From Candidatus Centipeda massiliensis (GTDB lineage Bacteria; Bacillota; Negativicutes; Selenomonadales; Selenomonadaceae), in the NCBI RefSeq assembly GCF_900290285.1, contig NZ_LT985754.1, positions 573,855-637,854 of the forward strand: a DNA stretch of 64,000 nucleotides, in the 5' to 3' direction. A program made the position numbers and the translations under genes. The notes under the pieces were generated by a model. It was given only the letters and a program-made list of their open reading frames with translations, made no database searches and was not told the DNA's origin. The stretch's first letter is position 1, and every line of letters begins with the position of its first letter. Shown in pieces: positions 17,371 to 27,511 of this stretch.

Positions 17371-17799
17371 ATGACCGTAAAAAATGTTCAGGATGTCATG
17401 TTGGCGGCAGTTGCCGTCAGCGGAATGAAGGGCACGGACGTGCCTGAGGCAAATGTGCCAGAGAAGTCGGCTCAGACGATGGGGCAAGCGCCCGTGCAGG
17501 ATGCTGCGGCGGCGGATGCCGCCACGGAGCAGGAGAGCGAAGCGCAGGGGGCGCAGTCCCCGCACGAGCCCCTCTCCGAGGAGCAGACATCGTTCATCAC
17601 AGAGCAACTCAACGACATTATGCGCAATATCAATGTTGACCTGCAGTTCCAATACCACAAAGAGGTCAATGTCATGTCCGTGCGGATGCTCGACAAGAAG
17701 ACGGGAGAAGTTCTGCGCGAGATCCCGCCCGAGTCGATGGTGGAGCACATGATCAAGGTGCATGACTGGATCGGCGCGTTTTTGGACAAGACGGCATAA
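17371..17799 (+). CDS. flaG: FlaG-family flagellar protein
   Basis: 142 residues. An N-terminal low-complexity Ala/Glu/Gln region (30-75) leads into the conserved FlaG domain: DLQFQYHKEVNVMSVRMLDK, then the TGEVLREIPPESMVEHMIK motif and a final helix. FlaG proteins influence filament length. ATG 17371 follows GGAGGGG; the upstream in-frame ATG 17356 would place the Shine-Dalgarno inside the coding sequence. It precedes fliD by 21 bases, as in many Firmicutes. Confidence 0.87.
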   Translation: MTVKNVQDVMLAAVAVSGMKGTDVPEANVPEKSAQTMGQAPVQDAAAADAATEQESEAQGAQSPHEPLSEEQTSFITEQLNDIMRNINVDLQFQYHKEVNVMSVRMLDKKTGEVLREIPPESMVEHMIKVHDWIGAFLDKTA

Positions 17800-17820
17800 G
17801 GCGGGACGAAGGAGGAAATT

Positions 17821-19458
17821 ATGGCAGGAGCAAAAGGAATCTACGGGCTTTCCGGCTCGGGACTCGATGTCGAGTCGCTGGTCAAGGTCGGGATGATCTC
17901 GCAGCAGAAAAAATACGACCGCATTTATAAAAAGGAAGTCGAGACGGAGTGGCGCAAAGAAGCGTACGCGAACGTCTACGACAAGACCAATACGTTCAAA
18001 AGCCGCATGTCGGACTATCGTCTGAGTGCGATGACCAAGCCGATGACGACGACAAGCTCCAGTGCGGATGCTGTGACGGCAACGGCAAACGCGAATGCGG
18101 GCGTCATGTCCCACACCGTCGAGGTCACGCAGGCGGCATCGAATGCCTACTTGATGACGGCAACGGGGCAGCATGTGAATCGCGCCCATACCAGCGCTTC
18201 GACGAGCACCATGCTCAAGGATATTGCGTTCGCAAGCGGCACGAAGCCGGTCGGCATGGCAGACGGGGACACTGCGCTCAAGTTCAAGATCTCGAATGGG
18301 ACGGGCAGTACCGAGGTGTCGTTCACGGCGGAGGAGGTCTTCACCAAGAATCTTACGCTCAACGATCTCGCGAACCGCATCAACAATGCGCGCTTCACGG
18401 ACGGGAGCGGGAAGAAAACCTCGCTCGATATCCGTGCAAACTATGACACAGTGTCGGATGGGTTCTCCCTCTTCAACAGCAAGACGGGCGATGCGAACAA
18501 GATCAAGCTCTCGGTCGAGACGACAGATCCCACGGCGAACGACACGAAGACCCTGCTGAATAACCTGAAGCTCGGCGCGGTCAGCGGCGGTACGATCAGC
18601 CCTCCCCTCACGTATACCACGAGCGGAACGACGGATTCCCTCGAAACACAGGGGTCAAACGCGACTGTCAAGATCGATGGCCGTACCTACAGCAACCTGC
18701 AGGACAACAAGCTTGAGGTGAACGGCGTCACCTACACGTTCAAGAAGGCGACCACGACTGCGGCGCAGATTGACGTTGCGCAGGATCAGGACAAGCTCGT
18801 CGAGAACGTCAAGAAATTTGTTGAGGAGTACAACAATCTGCTGGATGAGCTCAACAAAATGTACAACAACAAAGGTCACAAGGACTATGGTGTGCTCACG
18901 AAGTCGCAGGAAGAGGGCATGACGAAGGATCAGGTCGAGAAGTGGAACGCGAAGGCGAAGGAGGGACTCCTCTATCGCGACAACTATGTCCGCTCCATCA
19001 TTGGTGACCTGCGCGATGCGGTCATCAACCGCGTGCAGTCTGTGCCGGGACGTTACTCGACGCTCTCGTCCATCGGCATCACGGCAAAGAATCAGTCGGG
19101 ACATCTGCAGCTGGACGAGAACAAACTCAAGGCCGCCATCGCGGCAGAGCCGGATGCCGTGAACCGCCTCATCTCCTACGATGATGAGAACGACGACTAC
19201 GGCAACAACGGTGTCGCCTCCCGCATTTACAACAAGATCGGCGGCCGCCTCAAGGAACTCGAACGTCACTCCGGTGTCGCGGCGGACAAGACGGATCTCA
19301 GCGAGCTGGGTAAGCTCATCCAGAACTATGAGAAGCAGATGAGCGACTTCAAGCAGCTCATGTCCTCGTTCGAAAGCAAGCTCTACAAGAAGTACAATGC
19401 GATGGAGGAGGCGATCTCGCGTCTCTCGACGCAGTTCAACTTCTTTAACGGACAATGA
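17821..19458 (+). CDS. fliD: Flagellar filament cap FliD
   Basis: 545 residues; the exported cap protein that folds flagellin subunits at the tip. The N-terminus IYGLSGSGLDVESLVKVGM is the FliD_N signature. The middle contains NATVKIDGRTYS and FVEEYNNLLDELNKM. The C-terminal coiled coil runs to SRLSTQFNFFNG. Length is typical. It is followed by the fliS and fliT chaperone genes at a spacing of 19 bases. Confidence 0.93.
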   Translation: MAGAKGIYGLSGSGLDVESLVKVGMISQQKKYDRIYKKEVETEWRKEAYANVYDKTNTFKSRMSDYRLSAMTKPMTTTSSSADAVTATANANAGVMSHTVEVTQAASNAYLMTATGQHVNRAHTSASTSTMLKDIAFASGTKPVGMADGDTALKFKISNGTGSTEVSFTAEEVFTKNLTLNDLANRINNARFTDGSGKKTSLDIRANYDTVSDGFSLFNSKTGDANKIKLSVETTDPTANDTKTLLNNLKLGAVSGGTISPPLTYTTSGTTDSLETQGSNATVKIDGRTYSNLQDNKLEVNGVTYTFKKATTTAAQIDVAQDQDKLVENVKKFVEEYNNLLDELNKMYNNKGHKDYGVLTKSQEEGMTKDQVEKWNAKAKEGLLYRDNYVRSIIGDLRDAVINRVQSVPGRYSTLSSIGITAKNQSGHLQLDENKLKAAIAAEPDAVNRLISYDDENDDYGNNGVASRIYNKIGGRLKELERHSGVAADKTDLSELGKLIQNYEKQMSDFKQLMSSFESKLYKKYNAMEEAISRLSTQFNFFNGQ

Positions 19459-19477
19459 TGCAAGGGGGAACCCTATA

Positions 19478-19894
19478 ATGGTAAACAGCGCTGCGGAGGC
19501 ATATAAGAAGCAGCAGGTGATGACGGCAACGCCCGAGGCGCTGACGCTGATGCTCTATAACGGCTGCCTCAAGTTCATCAAGGAGGGCGTGGAACAGCTC
19601 GCGGAGAAAAACTACGAGGCATCGAATATCTCGCTTCAGAAGGCGCAGAACATCATCTCGGAGTTCCGCATCACGCTCAATATGGACTATGAGATCTCCC
19701 ATCAGCTCATGCCCCTTTACAACTACGCTTACGACCGCCTAGTCGAGGGCAATATGAAGAGCGACCCCGCGATCATTCAGGAGGCCACCGACATTATGAC
19801 GGAACTCCGCGATGCGTGGGCACAGGCGATGAAGAAGGCGCGCGAGGAGAAGGGGGCGCAGGGCATGGAAGGGAGCGGCGTCTATGCCGGATGA
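19478..19894 (+). CDS. fliS: Flagellin export chaperone FliS
   Basis: 138 residues. It binds the flagellin C-terminus in the cytoplasm and prevents early polymerisation. Family features: AYKKQQVMTATPEALTLML, YNGCLKFI and LMPLYNYAYDRLVEGN. ATG 19478 follows AAGGGGGAA. The last 11 bases overlap the next gene. Confidence 0.93.
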   Translation: MVNSAAEAYKKQQVMTATPEALTLMLYNGCLKFIKEGVEQLAEKNYEASNISLQKAQNIISEFRITLNMDYEISHQLMPLYNYAYDRLVEGNMKSDPAIIQEATDIMTELRDAWAQAMKKAREEKGAQGMEGSGVYAG

Positions 19895-20228
19895 GTCCTA
19901 TGAGGCGGCACGGACACTCTGGGAGAAGTACCGCGTCCTCACCCATGAACTCCTGAAATTCGTCGATGCGGATGAGATCGATACGTTTCTGGAACTCGTC
20001 GATCAGCGCGAGCACGTCGTCACAATGCTGAAGGATCTCCCATCGGATCCCTATCGACAGGATGCGGAGTGGGCGTCGCTTGAGGCGGAGCTGCGTCCGC
20101 TTGAGATGCAGATTCAGTACAAGGCGCGCGCATGGCTGAACCGTTCGCGCCGTCAGAACGCCGCTGTGCACAGCTATGACCTCACGGGAGCGAATCCGCT
20201 TGGCAGCCATCTCAATCGGCGGTACTGA
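19884..20228 (+). CDS. FliT-like flagellar chaperone
   Basis: 114 residues, helical and acidic. It overlaps fliS by 11 bases and stands where fliT normally lies. The pattern LWEKYRVLTHELLKFVDADE followed by QREHVVTMLKDL fits the small three-helix FliT fold, but similarity is weak and the call rests mainly on position. A role as FliD chaperone is inferred. It is the last gene before the flagellin promoter. Confidence 0.65.
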   Translation: MPDESYEAARTLWEKYRVLTHELLKFVDADEIDTFLELVDQREHVVTMLKDLPSDPYRQDAEWASLEAELRPLEMQIQYKARAWLNRSRRQNAAVHSYDLTGANPLGSHLNRRY

Positions 20229-20304
20229 GGTGCTGTGTCACATGCGTACAGGTAAGCCTTGACAAACGGCGGAAAAAAAAGTAAAATATTTCCAGTCAAT
20301 TACT

Positions 20305-20330
20305 TAAGTATGTCGTCATCGTGACGATAT
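20305..20330 (+). promoter_or_regulatory. Sigma-28 promoter of flagellin
   Basis: TAAG (20305-20308) and GACGATAT (20323-20330). This matches TAAA-N15-GCCGATAT with one base less spacing. It predicts a start near 20338 and a leader of about 160 bases. Confidence 0.7.
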
Positions 20331-20337
20331 ACATTAT

Positions 20338-20497
20338 GTAAGGCGATAATAAGCAAGCGGGGCGGCTGCCATGGAGGGCTAGCTAGCAGCCAATCAGGAT
20401 AGACGCGTCACTTGCCTATTATACAGCGGGCACGGATGTCCGCACATACAATTCAATTTCCGGGAAATCCGGAACCACACCAGGGAGGAATTTACAC
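20338..20497 (+). promoter_or_regulatory. Flagellin mRNA leader with CsrA-type GGA sites
   Basis: This stretch has no gene. It holds one stem (GGCTGC/GCAGCC, 20364-20391) and a tight hairpin just before the ribosome-binding site (TTCCGG, loop GAAAT, CCGGAA; 20458-20474). GGA occurs at 20373, 20397, 20434, 20463, 20471 and twice in the Shine-Dalgarno AGGGAGGA (20482-20489). Two GGA sites in the hairpin and the Shine-Dalgarno recall the CsrA-controlled hag leader of Bacillus. Confidence 0.6.
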
Positions 20498-21826
20498 ATG
20501 GCAATGGTAGTCAAGAACAACATGTCGGCGGTCAACACGCTCAACATCCTGAACAAGAACCAGTCGGCACTTGCGAAGAGCCTTCAGAAGGTCTCCTCGG
20601 GCATGAAGATCAACAGCGCCGGCGACGATGCTTCCGGCTATGCGATCTCTGAGCGTATGCGCGTCCAGATCCGTTCGCTCGATCAGGACAACCAGAACAC
20701 GCAGAACGGCAACAGCATGATGCGTACCGCTGAGGGCGCTGTCTCCAGCACGGTCGAGATCCTTAAGACCCTGAAGGAGAAGGCGATCAACGCAGCGAAC
20801 GACACGAACACGGACGACGATCGCCGCACGATCCAGAAAGAGATCAACCAGATGGTTGACCAGATCGACGACAACGCACTTGCAACGTACAATGGCAAGT
20901 ACCTCGTCGATGGTTCGCGCAATGCGAAAGGCGCTGCAACGTGCACGACGCTCACGAACACGGCACTCAGCACGGCAAACGGCTGGGGCTCGGGTCTGAC
21001 TCAGCTTCAGAGCCGTACGAACGAGAGCCTCAACATCCAGTCGACGGATAACATCACGGTTTCCTACGTTCGCCAGGGCAAGACCTACACGACGACGTTC
21101 CAGGTTGGCAGCACGAACACGCTGACTGACATTCTTTCCAAGACCGCGTACAATGGCTCTGAGGGGCTTGTTGGTTCGACGCTCATGGGGGCTACATCGA
21201 ATGCTGCTCTGATCGGCTATGACAAGGCAGGCAACAGCGTCTACACGGCAGATAACAAGACGGCGCTCTCGATCGAGGCAAAGGGGACAGGCACGACCTA
21301 TCAGATCTCCTCGTTCACGCTCTCGATCACGGACAACACGGGTGCGGTTCGCAAGACGGCGAATACGGCGCTCGATGCATTTGGTGAGCGCATCCGCGCA
21401 GAGAACAAGTCCGAGGACAACGCACTTGTTCTCCAGACGGGCGTTAAGGCAAACCAGGCGATTAAGGTCAGCATGACGGATATGCGCTCGCTTGCACTCG
21501 GTCTCAAGGGCACGGATGGCACGGTTCTCAGCGTTCAGACGCAGGATAAGGCAAACGCTGCGATCAACACGCTCGATACGGCTCTCCAGAAGGCTCTTGA
21601 CGAGCAGGCGAACATCGGTGCAATCCAGAGCCGCCTGAACTACACGAGCTCCAACCTCACGACGGCATCCGAGAACGTTCAGAACTCCGAGTCCACGATT
21701 CGCGATGCGGATATGGCGAAGGAGATGACGAACTACACGAAGAACAACGTGCTGCTCCAGGCTGCGCAGTCCATGCTCGCGCAGGCGAACCAGAACAGCT
21801 CCGCTGTCCTCTCGCTCCTCCAGTAA
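20498..21826 (+). CDS. fliC: Flagellin
   Basis: 442 residues; the filament subunit. N-terminal D0/D1 (VVKNNMSAVNTLNILNKNQS, SSGMKINSAGDDASGYAISE) and C-terminal D1/D0 (LNYTSSNLTTASENVQNSES to SSAVLSLLQ) are intact. The variable middle (about 150-340) is rich in Ser, Thr and Asn, the residues O-glycosylated in other flagellins. Its position between the FliW/CsrA/FliS genes and an 18 kb glycosyltransferase operon makes it the probable acceptor of that system. Strong ribosome-binding site. Confidence 0.96.
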   Translation: MAMVVKNNMSAVNTLNILNKNQSALAKSLQKVSSGMKINSAGDDASGYAISERMRVQIRSLDQDNQNTQNGNSMMRTAEGAVSSTVEILKTLKEKAINAANDTNTDDDRRTIQKEINQMVDQIDDNALATYNGKYLVDGSRNAKGAATCTTLTNTALSTANGWGSGLTQLQSRTNESLNIQSTDNITVSYVRQGKTYTTTFQVGSTNTLTDILSKTAYNGSEGLVGSTLMGATSNAALIGYDKAGNSVYTADNKTALSIEAKGTGTTYQISSFTLSITDNTGAVRKTANTALDAFGERIRAENKSEDNALVLQTGVKANQAIKVSMTDMRSLALGLKGTDGTVLSVQTQDKANAAINTLDTALQKALDEQANIGAIQSRLNYTSSNLTTASENVQNSESTIRDADMAKEMTNYTKNNVLLQAAQSMLAQANQNSSAVLSLLQ

Positions 21827-21855
21827 TTCGGACATCGATTACTTACGGAACACGA

Positions 21856-21886
21856 GAACCTCTCCCTTCGGGGAGGGGTTCTTTTT
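21856..21886 (+). terminator. Intrinsic terminator after flagellin
   Basis: GAACCTCTCCC, loop TTCG, GGGAGGGGTTC, then TTTTTC. It should isolate flagellin from the glycosylation operon. Confidence 0.9.
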
Positions 21887-21888
21887 CT

Positions 21889-21917
21889 TTGCGAAAAACC
21901 CTGTAATCGCGTATAAT
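21889..21917 (+). promoter_or_regulatory. Sigma-70 promoter of the glycosylation operon
   Basis: TTGCGA (21889-21894), 17-base spacer, TATAAT (21912-21917). The predicted start, near 21924, falls at the first base of a MITE-like element. No sigma-28 motif is visible here, so the operon appears to be read by the housekeeping sigma factor. Confidence 0.6.
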
Positions 21918-21924
21918 GGTTTAG

Positions 21925-22085
21925 GGAATCACTGATAAAATGAAGTCCGTCAGATTGGCGTAGATTTTTTCGTCCGAACAAGGCGGAAAACCGGACGCAG
22001 AGTGGTGCTCTGTGGAGGATTTTCCGCCGAAGTGCGGGCAAAAAAGATGCGTCAAGATGATGGTGCTGAATTTATCAGTGATTCC
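21925..22085. repeat. MITE-like palindromic element, copy 1
   Basis: 161 bp bounded by perfect 15-bp inverted ends (GGAATCACTGATAAA and its complement), flanked by TTAG on both sides. Internal stems: GGCGGAAAA/TTTTCCGCC and CAGAG/CTCTG inside TTTTTTCGTCCG...CGGGCAAAAAA. No coding capacity. It lies in the leader of the glycosylation operon. Confidence 0.85.
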
Positions 22086-22112
22086 TTAGAAAGTCCTGAA
22101 AGGATGTGTGCG

Positions 22113-25100
22113 ATGAAGCTCTCTGCCTGCTATATTGTGAAGGACGAAGTGGAGGAACTGCGCCGCTCGCTTGCAAGCGTTCATGCGGCGGCGGACGAGA
22201 TCGTTGTTGTTGCGACGGCAGGTGTTGCGCGTGTGGCGGAACTGGCGGCAGAATTTCATGCGGCACTGTATGAATATCCATGGCAGGATGATTTCGCGGC
22301 TGCACGCAATGAGGCGCTGCGCCATGTGACAGGAGATCATGTCGTCTTTTTGGATGCGGACGAGTATTTTTTTTCTCCGACAGAGGTTCGCACTGGGATT
22401 GCTGCGGCTTTTGATGGGATGCCGCATGCGGACATCGTGATGATATCCCTGTGTAGCTTCCGCACGCCGGGGGTGCGGACGGATGCGATCTATGAGCGAG
22501 TCCCCCGCATCTTTCGGATGCCGGGGCTGCACTATGAGGGCTCGATTCATGAGCAGCTCGTGCGTGATGACCGAGCGGAACGTATTCTTGTGTACGCTGA
22601 CGAACGTCTTGCCGCAGGGCATACGGGCTATCTTTCCGTGCGTAGTGACGCGAAGATTCGGCGCAACATCGAATTGCTCGAACGGGATGCGGCCGTGCAT
22701 GGCTGGACGGCGAAGCACGCGTTCTATCTTGCGGACTGTTATTTCGGCCTCAAGGACTATGCGCGTACACTCGCCCTATCCGAGGAGGCACTGCGCAGCG
22801 ACCGAGCGTTCATCGGCTATGAAGGGAAGATCTATCACCAGATGATCGAGTCCATGCGAGCGCTTCACACGCCGGACGAGAAGATGCTGCCGCTTGCCGA
22901 GGAGGCACTTGCACGCTTCCCACAGCTGCCGGACTTCTACGCTGAGCGCGGCATGATTCTCTGTGGTCTGGCACGCTACGAGGAGGCGGCAGAGAGCCTT
23001 GCGAAGGGACTGCAGATCTATGACCAAGTGGGAAGATCAACACGGGATGCGTCCTTTTTCAACGATGCCGTTGCGGCACGTGTCGCGGAGCGGCTTTCGC
23101 GTATTTATACGCATCTGGGGGACATGGAGCGGGTAAAATTTTGGTCGAAGAGGGAGCAAGAATACATGGGGAAGAATGCGGATGCGGAGGAAAAGACGCT
23201 GCTCATCTCGGCGTGCTATATTGTGCGCAACGATGCAAGACATTTGAAATCGTCCATCGAGAGCCTGCGGGATCAAGTGGATGAATTGATTGTACTTGAT
23301 ACAGGCTCATCGGATGAAAGTGCAGCTGTGGCAGCATCCCTTGGTGCAGTGGTTCATCATTTCACATGGAGGGATGATTTTGCCGCCGCACGCAATGAGG
23401 TACTCACATACGTGACGGGAGACTGGATTGTTTTCATTGACGCGGATGAGTTTTTTTCCGCTGAGACGCGCGGCAATCTCCGTACGGTGATTGAGGATGC
23501 CGCTGCGAAGGACCATGAATTGCTGCTTTTGCCGTGGCACAATATCGACGAGGCGTCGGGGGAAACGCTTCTGGATTCCTATGCGCCTCGCATCTTTCGC
23601 AGATGTACGGGACGGCACTATGAGGGGCGTATCCATGAGACCCTGCACGATGCGGACGGGAGCGCACCCGCGGTGCGCATTGTTCCTGCGGAACTGCTGA
23701 CGTTGGTGCATACGGGGTATTCTGCGGTGCTGACACGGGAGAAGGGGGAGCGAAATCTGCGCCTTCTTCTCGATGAGCTGGCACAGACAAGGCACCCGGA
23801 ACGCTGCTGGCGCTATCTCGCGGAGACGTATGACAATCTCGGCGATGAGCGGCTGGCGGAACATTATGCGCTGCTCGACATCGGTCGGGGGCGCCAGTCC
23901 GTCATCTATGCAAGCCGCTCCTATCGGATTCTCCTGCGTATCTATGGGGCGAACCCCATGCGCCGGGAAGAGCGTCTCGCCGTTGCGGCACAGGCAGCGC
24001 GTGATTTCCATGAACTGCCGGAGATGCACGCGGAGTACGCAGAGGCGCTCGCCGCACTGCACCGCTATGAGGCGGCGATTGCGGCGGGGGAGCGTGCCTT
24101 TGTGCGGGAGGAGCAGCGGGCGACGGACATCTCTGATTTTACGGAGGAGATGGGCGCGGAACTGCGCCGTCGGATGGCGGTCTGGGCACAGATTGCCGCA
24201 CACGAACGGCAGATCAGCATCACGGCGGCGGTCTTTGTGCGCGATGACGCCCGCGATATGAAGACATGGCTTGAAAACACGGCGCTCTATGCGGATGAGC
24301 GGATTGTCCTCGATACGGGATCGACCGATGGTACGCGCACCATGGCAGAGGCGGCAGGCGCAGTGGTCGTGGACTTCCTCTGGCAGGATGACTTCGCCGC
24401 AGCGCGCAATGCCGCACTTGCACATGTGACGGGGGACTGGGCTGTGGTACTCGATGCGGATGAGTCCTTCTTCGATCCGTCCGAGCTGCGCGCCTACCTT
24501 GCGATGCTTGATATCGTGCGCCCGCACGTGGATGCCGTGCTTCTGCCGATTGTGCATGTCGATGAAGATGCGGGAGAGAAGGAGACGGGGCGTGCGCCTC
24601 ATATCCGTCTCCTGCGCATGGGGCGAGGGCTGTATTACGAGGGGCGGGTGCACGAGGCACTGCGCAAGAACGGCGGTGACCTAAAACTCCACCACGAGCC
24701 GGCTGCCCTTGCAATTCGTCACGTAGGGTATTCCTCGGGGCGGATGCGCGCCAAGCATGAGCGCAATCTCATGCTGATGGAGCGGCACATCGCAGAGCAC
24801 GGACTACAGCCCGGCGACTGCCGCTATCTCGCCGATACCTACTACGGGCTTGGACAGTATGCAGCGGCGCTCGCATACGCACGTGCGGCGATGGAGGAGG
24901 ATGTCGTGTCCGTCGGCGCACAGAGTCATCTTTATCACCTTTTGCTCGATGCGATGGAGAAGGAGCATGTGCCGCTTAGGGAACAGATTACAGCCGCACG
25001 GGCGGCGTGTCAGGCGTACCCGCAGCTGCCGGATTTTCATGGGCGGCTAGGACTCCTGTGCGCGGCAGGCGAAAGCGGTGAGGCGCTGCCCGAATTGACG

Positions 25101-26039
25101 CGCGCGCTGGAACTCTATGAGCGCCCCATTGACACCAATGGAGAGGCCTCCGCATTCCCTGCGTGGGCGGGCGCAGTCTCGGCGGCACGCGCACGTCTTC
25201 TGGTGGAAATGGACGAGGCGGCTGCGGCAGAGGCGGAGCTCATGCGATCTCTGTCCCTCGATACGGCGCGCGAAGAGGCACTTGATGTCTATGTGGAGCT
25301 GCATCGCGGCATGGAGGCGGGGCAGCTGGCTGCCGCTCTGAATGATATGCTCGGCGCGGATGAGGAGGCACTTTCCTACCTCGTGCGCTTTGCAGACAGC
25401 TATGGCTGGCTCTCCTTGGCAGAGGCGGTACGCGCGGAATCTGCCCGTGCGTTGGGGAATGCCGTGTCGCCTCCCGCAATCTATGCGCATGTGCAGAAGC
25501 TCGCACCCGCAGAAGCGGGCGGATTTTTTGTCGGCACACTTGCGGGTCATGTGCGTGAGATTCCCGAGATTCTCCTGCGTTTGGAACGCGATCGGCATGT
25601 GGAGAGTCTGCATCTCTACCATCGTCTGCGTGCACTCCTTCCACGCGGCATACGTGCCTTTTGGCGGCATTATGACGAACCGGATGCTGTGCGATGCCCT
25701 GCTGACCGGGAGGGCTATGACCTCGTGCGGGAGGCGTTCGTTCACCATGCGGACGCAGAACAGGCGGAGCGCTTTCTGCACATTGCTGCAGGCTACGGCG
25801 CTGAGGTGCTGGACGCAGCGGCGCAGGCGTTTGAAGATGCGCAGCGCTGGGAGGGGGCACTCATTGGATGGACGCTTGCCGCAGCGCTGAAGGGAGAGAC
25901 GGCGGACACTCTCTATGGCACGGCGCTTGCCGCACTGCATCTCGGAGGGCGTACGGAGGCGGAGGGAGCTCTCGCACGATTGCTTGCGCTCGATCCCGCT
26001 CATCGAAAGGCAAGGGAACTGATGGAGCTGATACGATGA
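22113..26039 (+). CDS. Three-module GT2 glycosyltransferase with TPR-like linkers
   Basis: 1308 residues, probably cytoplasmic. Three GT-A modules begin near residues 1, 362 and 701, each with a CYIVKDE-like or VFVRDD-like start, [16 protein letters not shown] helix and a DADE metal site (about 80, 443, 780). Each is followed by helical repeat sequence; residues 980-1308 are all helical. Modules 2 and 3 keep the nucleotide-binding [16 protein letters not shown]; module 1 has [10 protein letters not shown] there and may be inactive. ATG 22113 follows AAAGGAT; an in-frame extension upstream reads through the MITE and is rejected. The stop overlaps the next start (ATGA). Confidence 0.8.
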   Translation: MKLSACYIVKDEVEELRRSLASVHAAADEIVVVATAGVARVAELAAEFHAALYEYPWQDDFAAARNEALRHVTGDHVVFLDADEYFFSPTEVRTGIAAAFDGMPHADIVMISLCSFRTPGVRTDAIYERVPRIFRMPGLHYEGSIHEQLVRDDRAERILVYADERLAAGHTGYLSVRSDAKIRRNIELLERDAAVHGWTAKHAFYLADCYFGLKDYARTLALSEEALRSDRAFIGYEGKIYHQMIESMRALHTPDEKMLPLAEEALARFPQLPDFYAERGMILCGLARYEEAAESLAKGLQIYDQVGRSTRDASFFNDAVAARVAERLSRIYTHLGDMERVKFWSKREQEYMGKNADAEEKTLLISACYIVRNDARHLKSSIESLRDQVDELIVLDTGSSDESAAVAASLGAVVHHFTWRDDFAAARNEVLTYVTGDWIVFIDADEFFSAETRGNLRTVIEDAAAKDHELLLLPWHNIDEASGETLLDSYAPRIFRRCTGRHYEGRIHETLHDADGSAPAVRIVPAELLTLVHTGYSAVLTREKGERNLRLLLDELAQTRHPERCWRYLAETYDNLGDERLAEHYALLDIGRGRQSVIYASRSYRILLRIYGANPMRREERLAVAAQAARDFHELPEMHAEYAEALAALHRYEAAIAAGERAFVREEQRATDISDFTEEMGAELRRRMAVWAQIAAHERQISITAAVFVRDDARDMKTWLENTALYADERIVLDTGSTDGTRTMAEAAGAVVVDFLWQDDFAAARNAALAHVTGDWAVVLDADESFFDPSELRAYLAMLDIVRPHVDAVLLPIVHVDEDAGEKETGRAPHIRLLRMGRGLYYEGRVHEALRKNGGDLKLHHEPAALAIRHVGYSSGRMRAKHERNLMLMERHIAEHGLQPGDCRYLADTYYGLGQYAAALAYARAAMEEDVVSVGAQSHLYHLLLDAMEKEHVPLREQITAARAACQAYPQLPDFHGRLGLLCAAGESGEALPELTRALELYERPIDTNGEASAFPAWAGAVSAARARLLVEMDEAAAAEAELMRSLSLDTAREEALDVYVELHRGMEAGQLAAALNDMLGADEEALSYLVRFADSYGWLSLAEAVRAESARALGNAVSPPAIYAHVQKLAPAEAGGFFVGTLAGHVREIPEILLRLERDRHVESLHLYHRLRALLPRGIRAFWRHYDEPDAVRCPADREGYDLVREAFVHHADAEQAERFLHIAAGYGAEVLDAAAQAFEDAQRWEGALIGWTLAAALKGETADTLYGTALAALHLGGRTEAEGALARLLALDPAHRKARELMELIR

Positions 26040-27511
26040 AGATTTCGGCATGTGTCATTACAAAGAATGAGGCGGAAAATCTGCCGCGCTGGCTTGCCTC
26101 GATGCGTGTCTTTGCCGATGAGATGATCGTGGTCGATACCGGCTCGCAGGATGCGACGACGGAGATCGCGCGGGCGGGCGGAGCCAAGGTCTATCGTTTT
26201 GACTGGATCAACGATTTTGCGGCGGCGAAGAATTTCGCACTCGACAAGGCATCGGGGGATTGGATTGTCTTTACGGATGCGGATGAGTACTTTGCGGAGG
26301 AGTGTGCGCCGCGCGTGCGCCCCCTGATCGAGGAATACAGCGTCCGAGAAAAGTTCGATGGCTTTATTGTCCATCTCGTCAATATCGACATGGATACGGG
26401 GGCACTTCTCGGGACATCCGCCGATGTGCAGCGCATCTTTCGTCATGCACCGCACATTCGCTTCGTCGGGAGCATCCACGAGCATGTGGAGAACCTCAGC
26501 GGCGATACAGAGCGTGAGATGTCCGTCGCACCGGGGCTTGTACTCTATCACACGGGCTACTCACCGCGCATCATCAAGGGGAAATCGCGGCGCAATCTGG
26601 AACTGATCCTGCAGAGGAAACAGCGCGGAGAGCATAAAAAGCTGGACGAGTATCATCTCATGGACTGTTACTATACGCTTGAGGACTATCCGCAGGCGGC
26701 ACATTATGCACGCCTTGCGCGGGACAGCGCGGATCGTCCCGCCCTTTCAGAGGATCGTCCGCACGCCGTGCTGCTTCAATCGCTCATCCTCATGGGGGCT
26801 CCCGATGCGGAGATTGAGGCGGTGTATGCGCAGGCACGCACGGCATTTCCCGAAAAGGCGGAATTTCCGTTGATCTATGGAACTTGGGCATGGGAGGCGG
26901 GCTATTTCGCGCGCGCGCGTGAGGCATACAGCGAGGGCGTCCGTCTGCATGAGATGTACTATCGTGCGGGAGACTTCTCAGGGCTCCTCGCGCCGGCTGC
27001 ATATACACGCCTCGGAGAGGCGGCGGAGCTCACAGGCGATGCGGAGGGCGCTGCGGCGCTCTATGAGCACGCCGTCCGTCAAAACCCGCACCATGTGCCC
27101 GCGCTTGTATGTCTCATTCGTCTCCTTCGTGCGGCAGGCGCAGATGACGCGGCGCTGATCGAGGCACTGAACGCGCTCTATGGCGAGGAAGATGCAGCGT
27201 TTCTCGCCTCGGTGTTGGCGGGACAGGGCTGTCCGCTGGCGGCACTTTACTATGATCAGCGAAGCACTCTGAAGTTCCCCCTGCGGCGGCGCTTTCTGCT
27301 CGCGGGGGATGTGTGCTCGGCGGCGGCATCGCTGATCGAGGACTTGGAGCGGTCGGCGGCGCTTGCGGCAGCGCGTGAGGCGGCGTTCGCGCCGGAGCAG
27401 CAGGGGGCACTGGCGCTTCTTTTGCCGGATGCGTGCAGGGAGCTCTCCGCCGCCCCCGAGGCGCAGCGCATGATACGGCGCATCGGACGGCTTGCGGAGG
27501 GCGCGGTATGA
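26036..27511 (+). CDS. GT2 glycosyltransferase with TPR domain
   Basis: 491 residues. One GT-A module (1-230: [36 protein letters not shown] near 80) followed by TPR-like helices, the same design as one unit of the preceding three-module protein. All nucleotide-binding and metal residues are present. It resembles TPR-GT2 enzymes that glycosylate peptides or proteins. ATGA overlaps on both sides place it in a translationally coupled chain. Confidence 0.82.
   Translation: MKISACVITKNEAENLPRWLASMRVFADEMIVVDTGSQDATTEIARAGGAKVYRFDWINDFAAAKNFALDKASGDWIVFTDADEYFAEECAPRVRPLIEEYSVREKFDGFIVHLVNIDMDTGALLGTSADVQRIFRHAPHIRFVGSIHEHVENLSGDTEREMSVAPGLVLYHTGYSPRIIKGKSRRNLELILQRKQRGEHKKLDEYHLMDCYYTLEDYPQAAHYARLARDSADRPALSEDRPHAVLLQSLILMGAPDAEIEAVYAQARTAFPEKAEFPLIYGTWAWEAGYFARAREAYSEGVRLHEMYYRAGDFSGLLAPAAYTRLGEAAELTGDAEGAAALYEHAVRQNPHHVPALVCLIRLLRAAGADDAALIEALNALYGEEDAAFLASVLAGQGCPLAALYYDQRSTLKFPLRRRFLLAGDVCSAAASLIEDLERSAALAAAREAAFAPEQQGALALLLPDACRELSAAPEAQRMIRRIGRLAEGAV

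Noticed and set aside
22002..22112. N-terminal extension of the three-module glycosyltransferase
   Set aside because: The extra codons lie in the MITE; the GT2 fold starts at ATG 22113 with its own ribosome-binding site.
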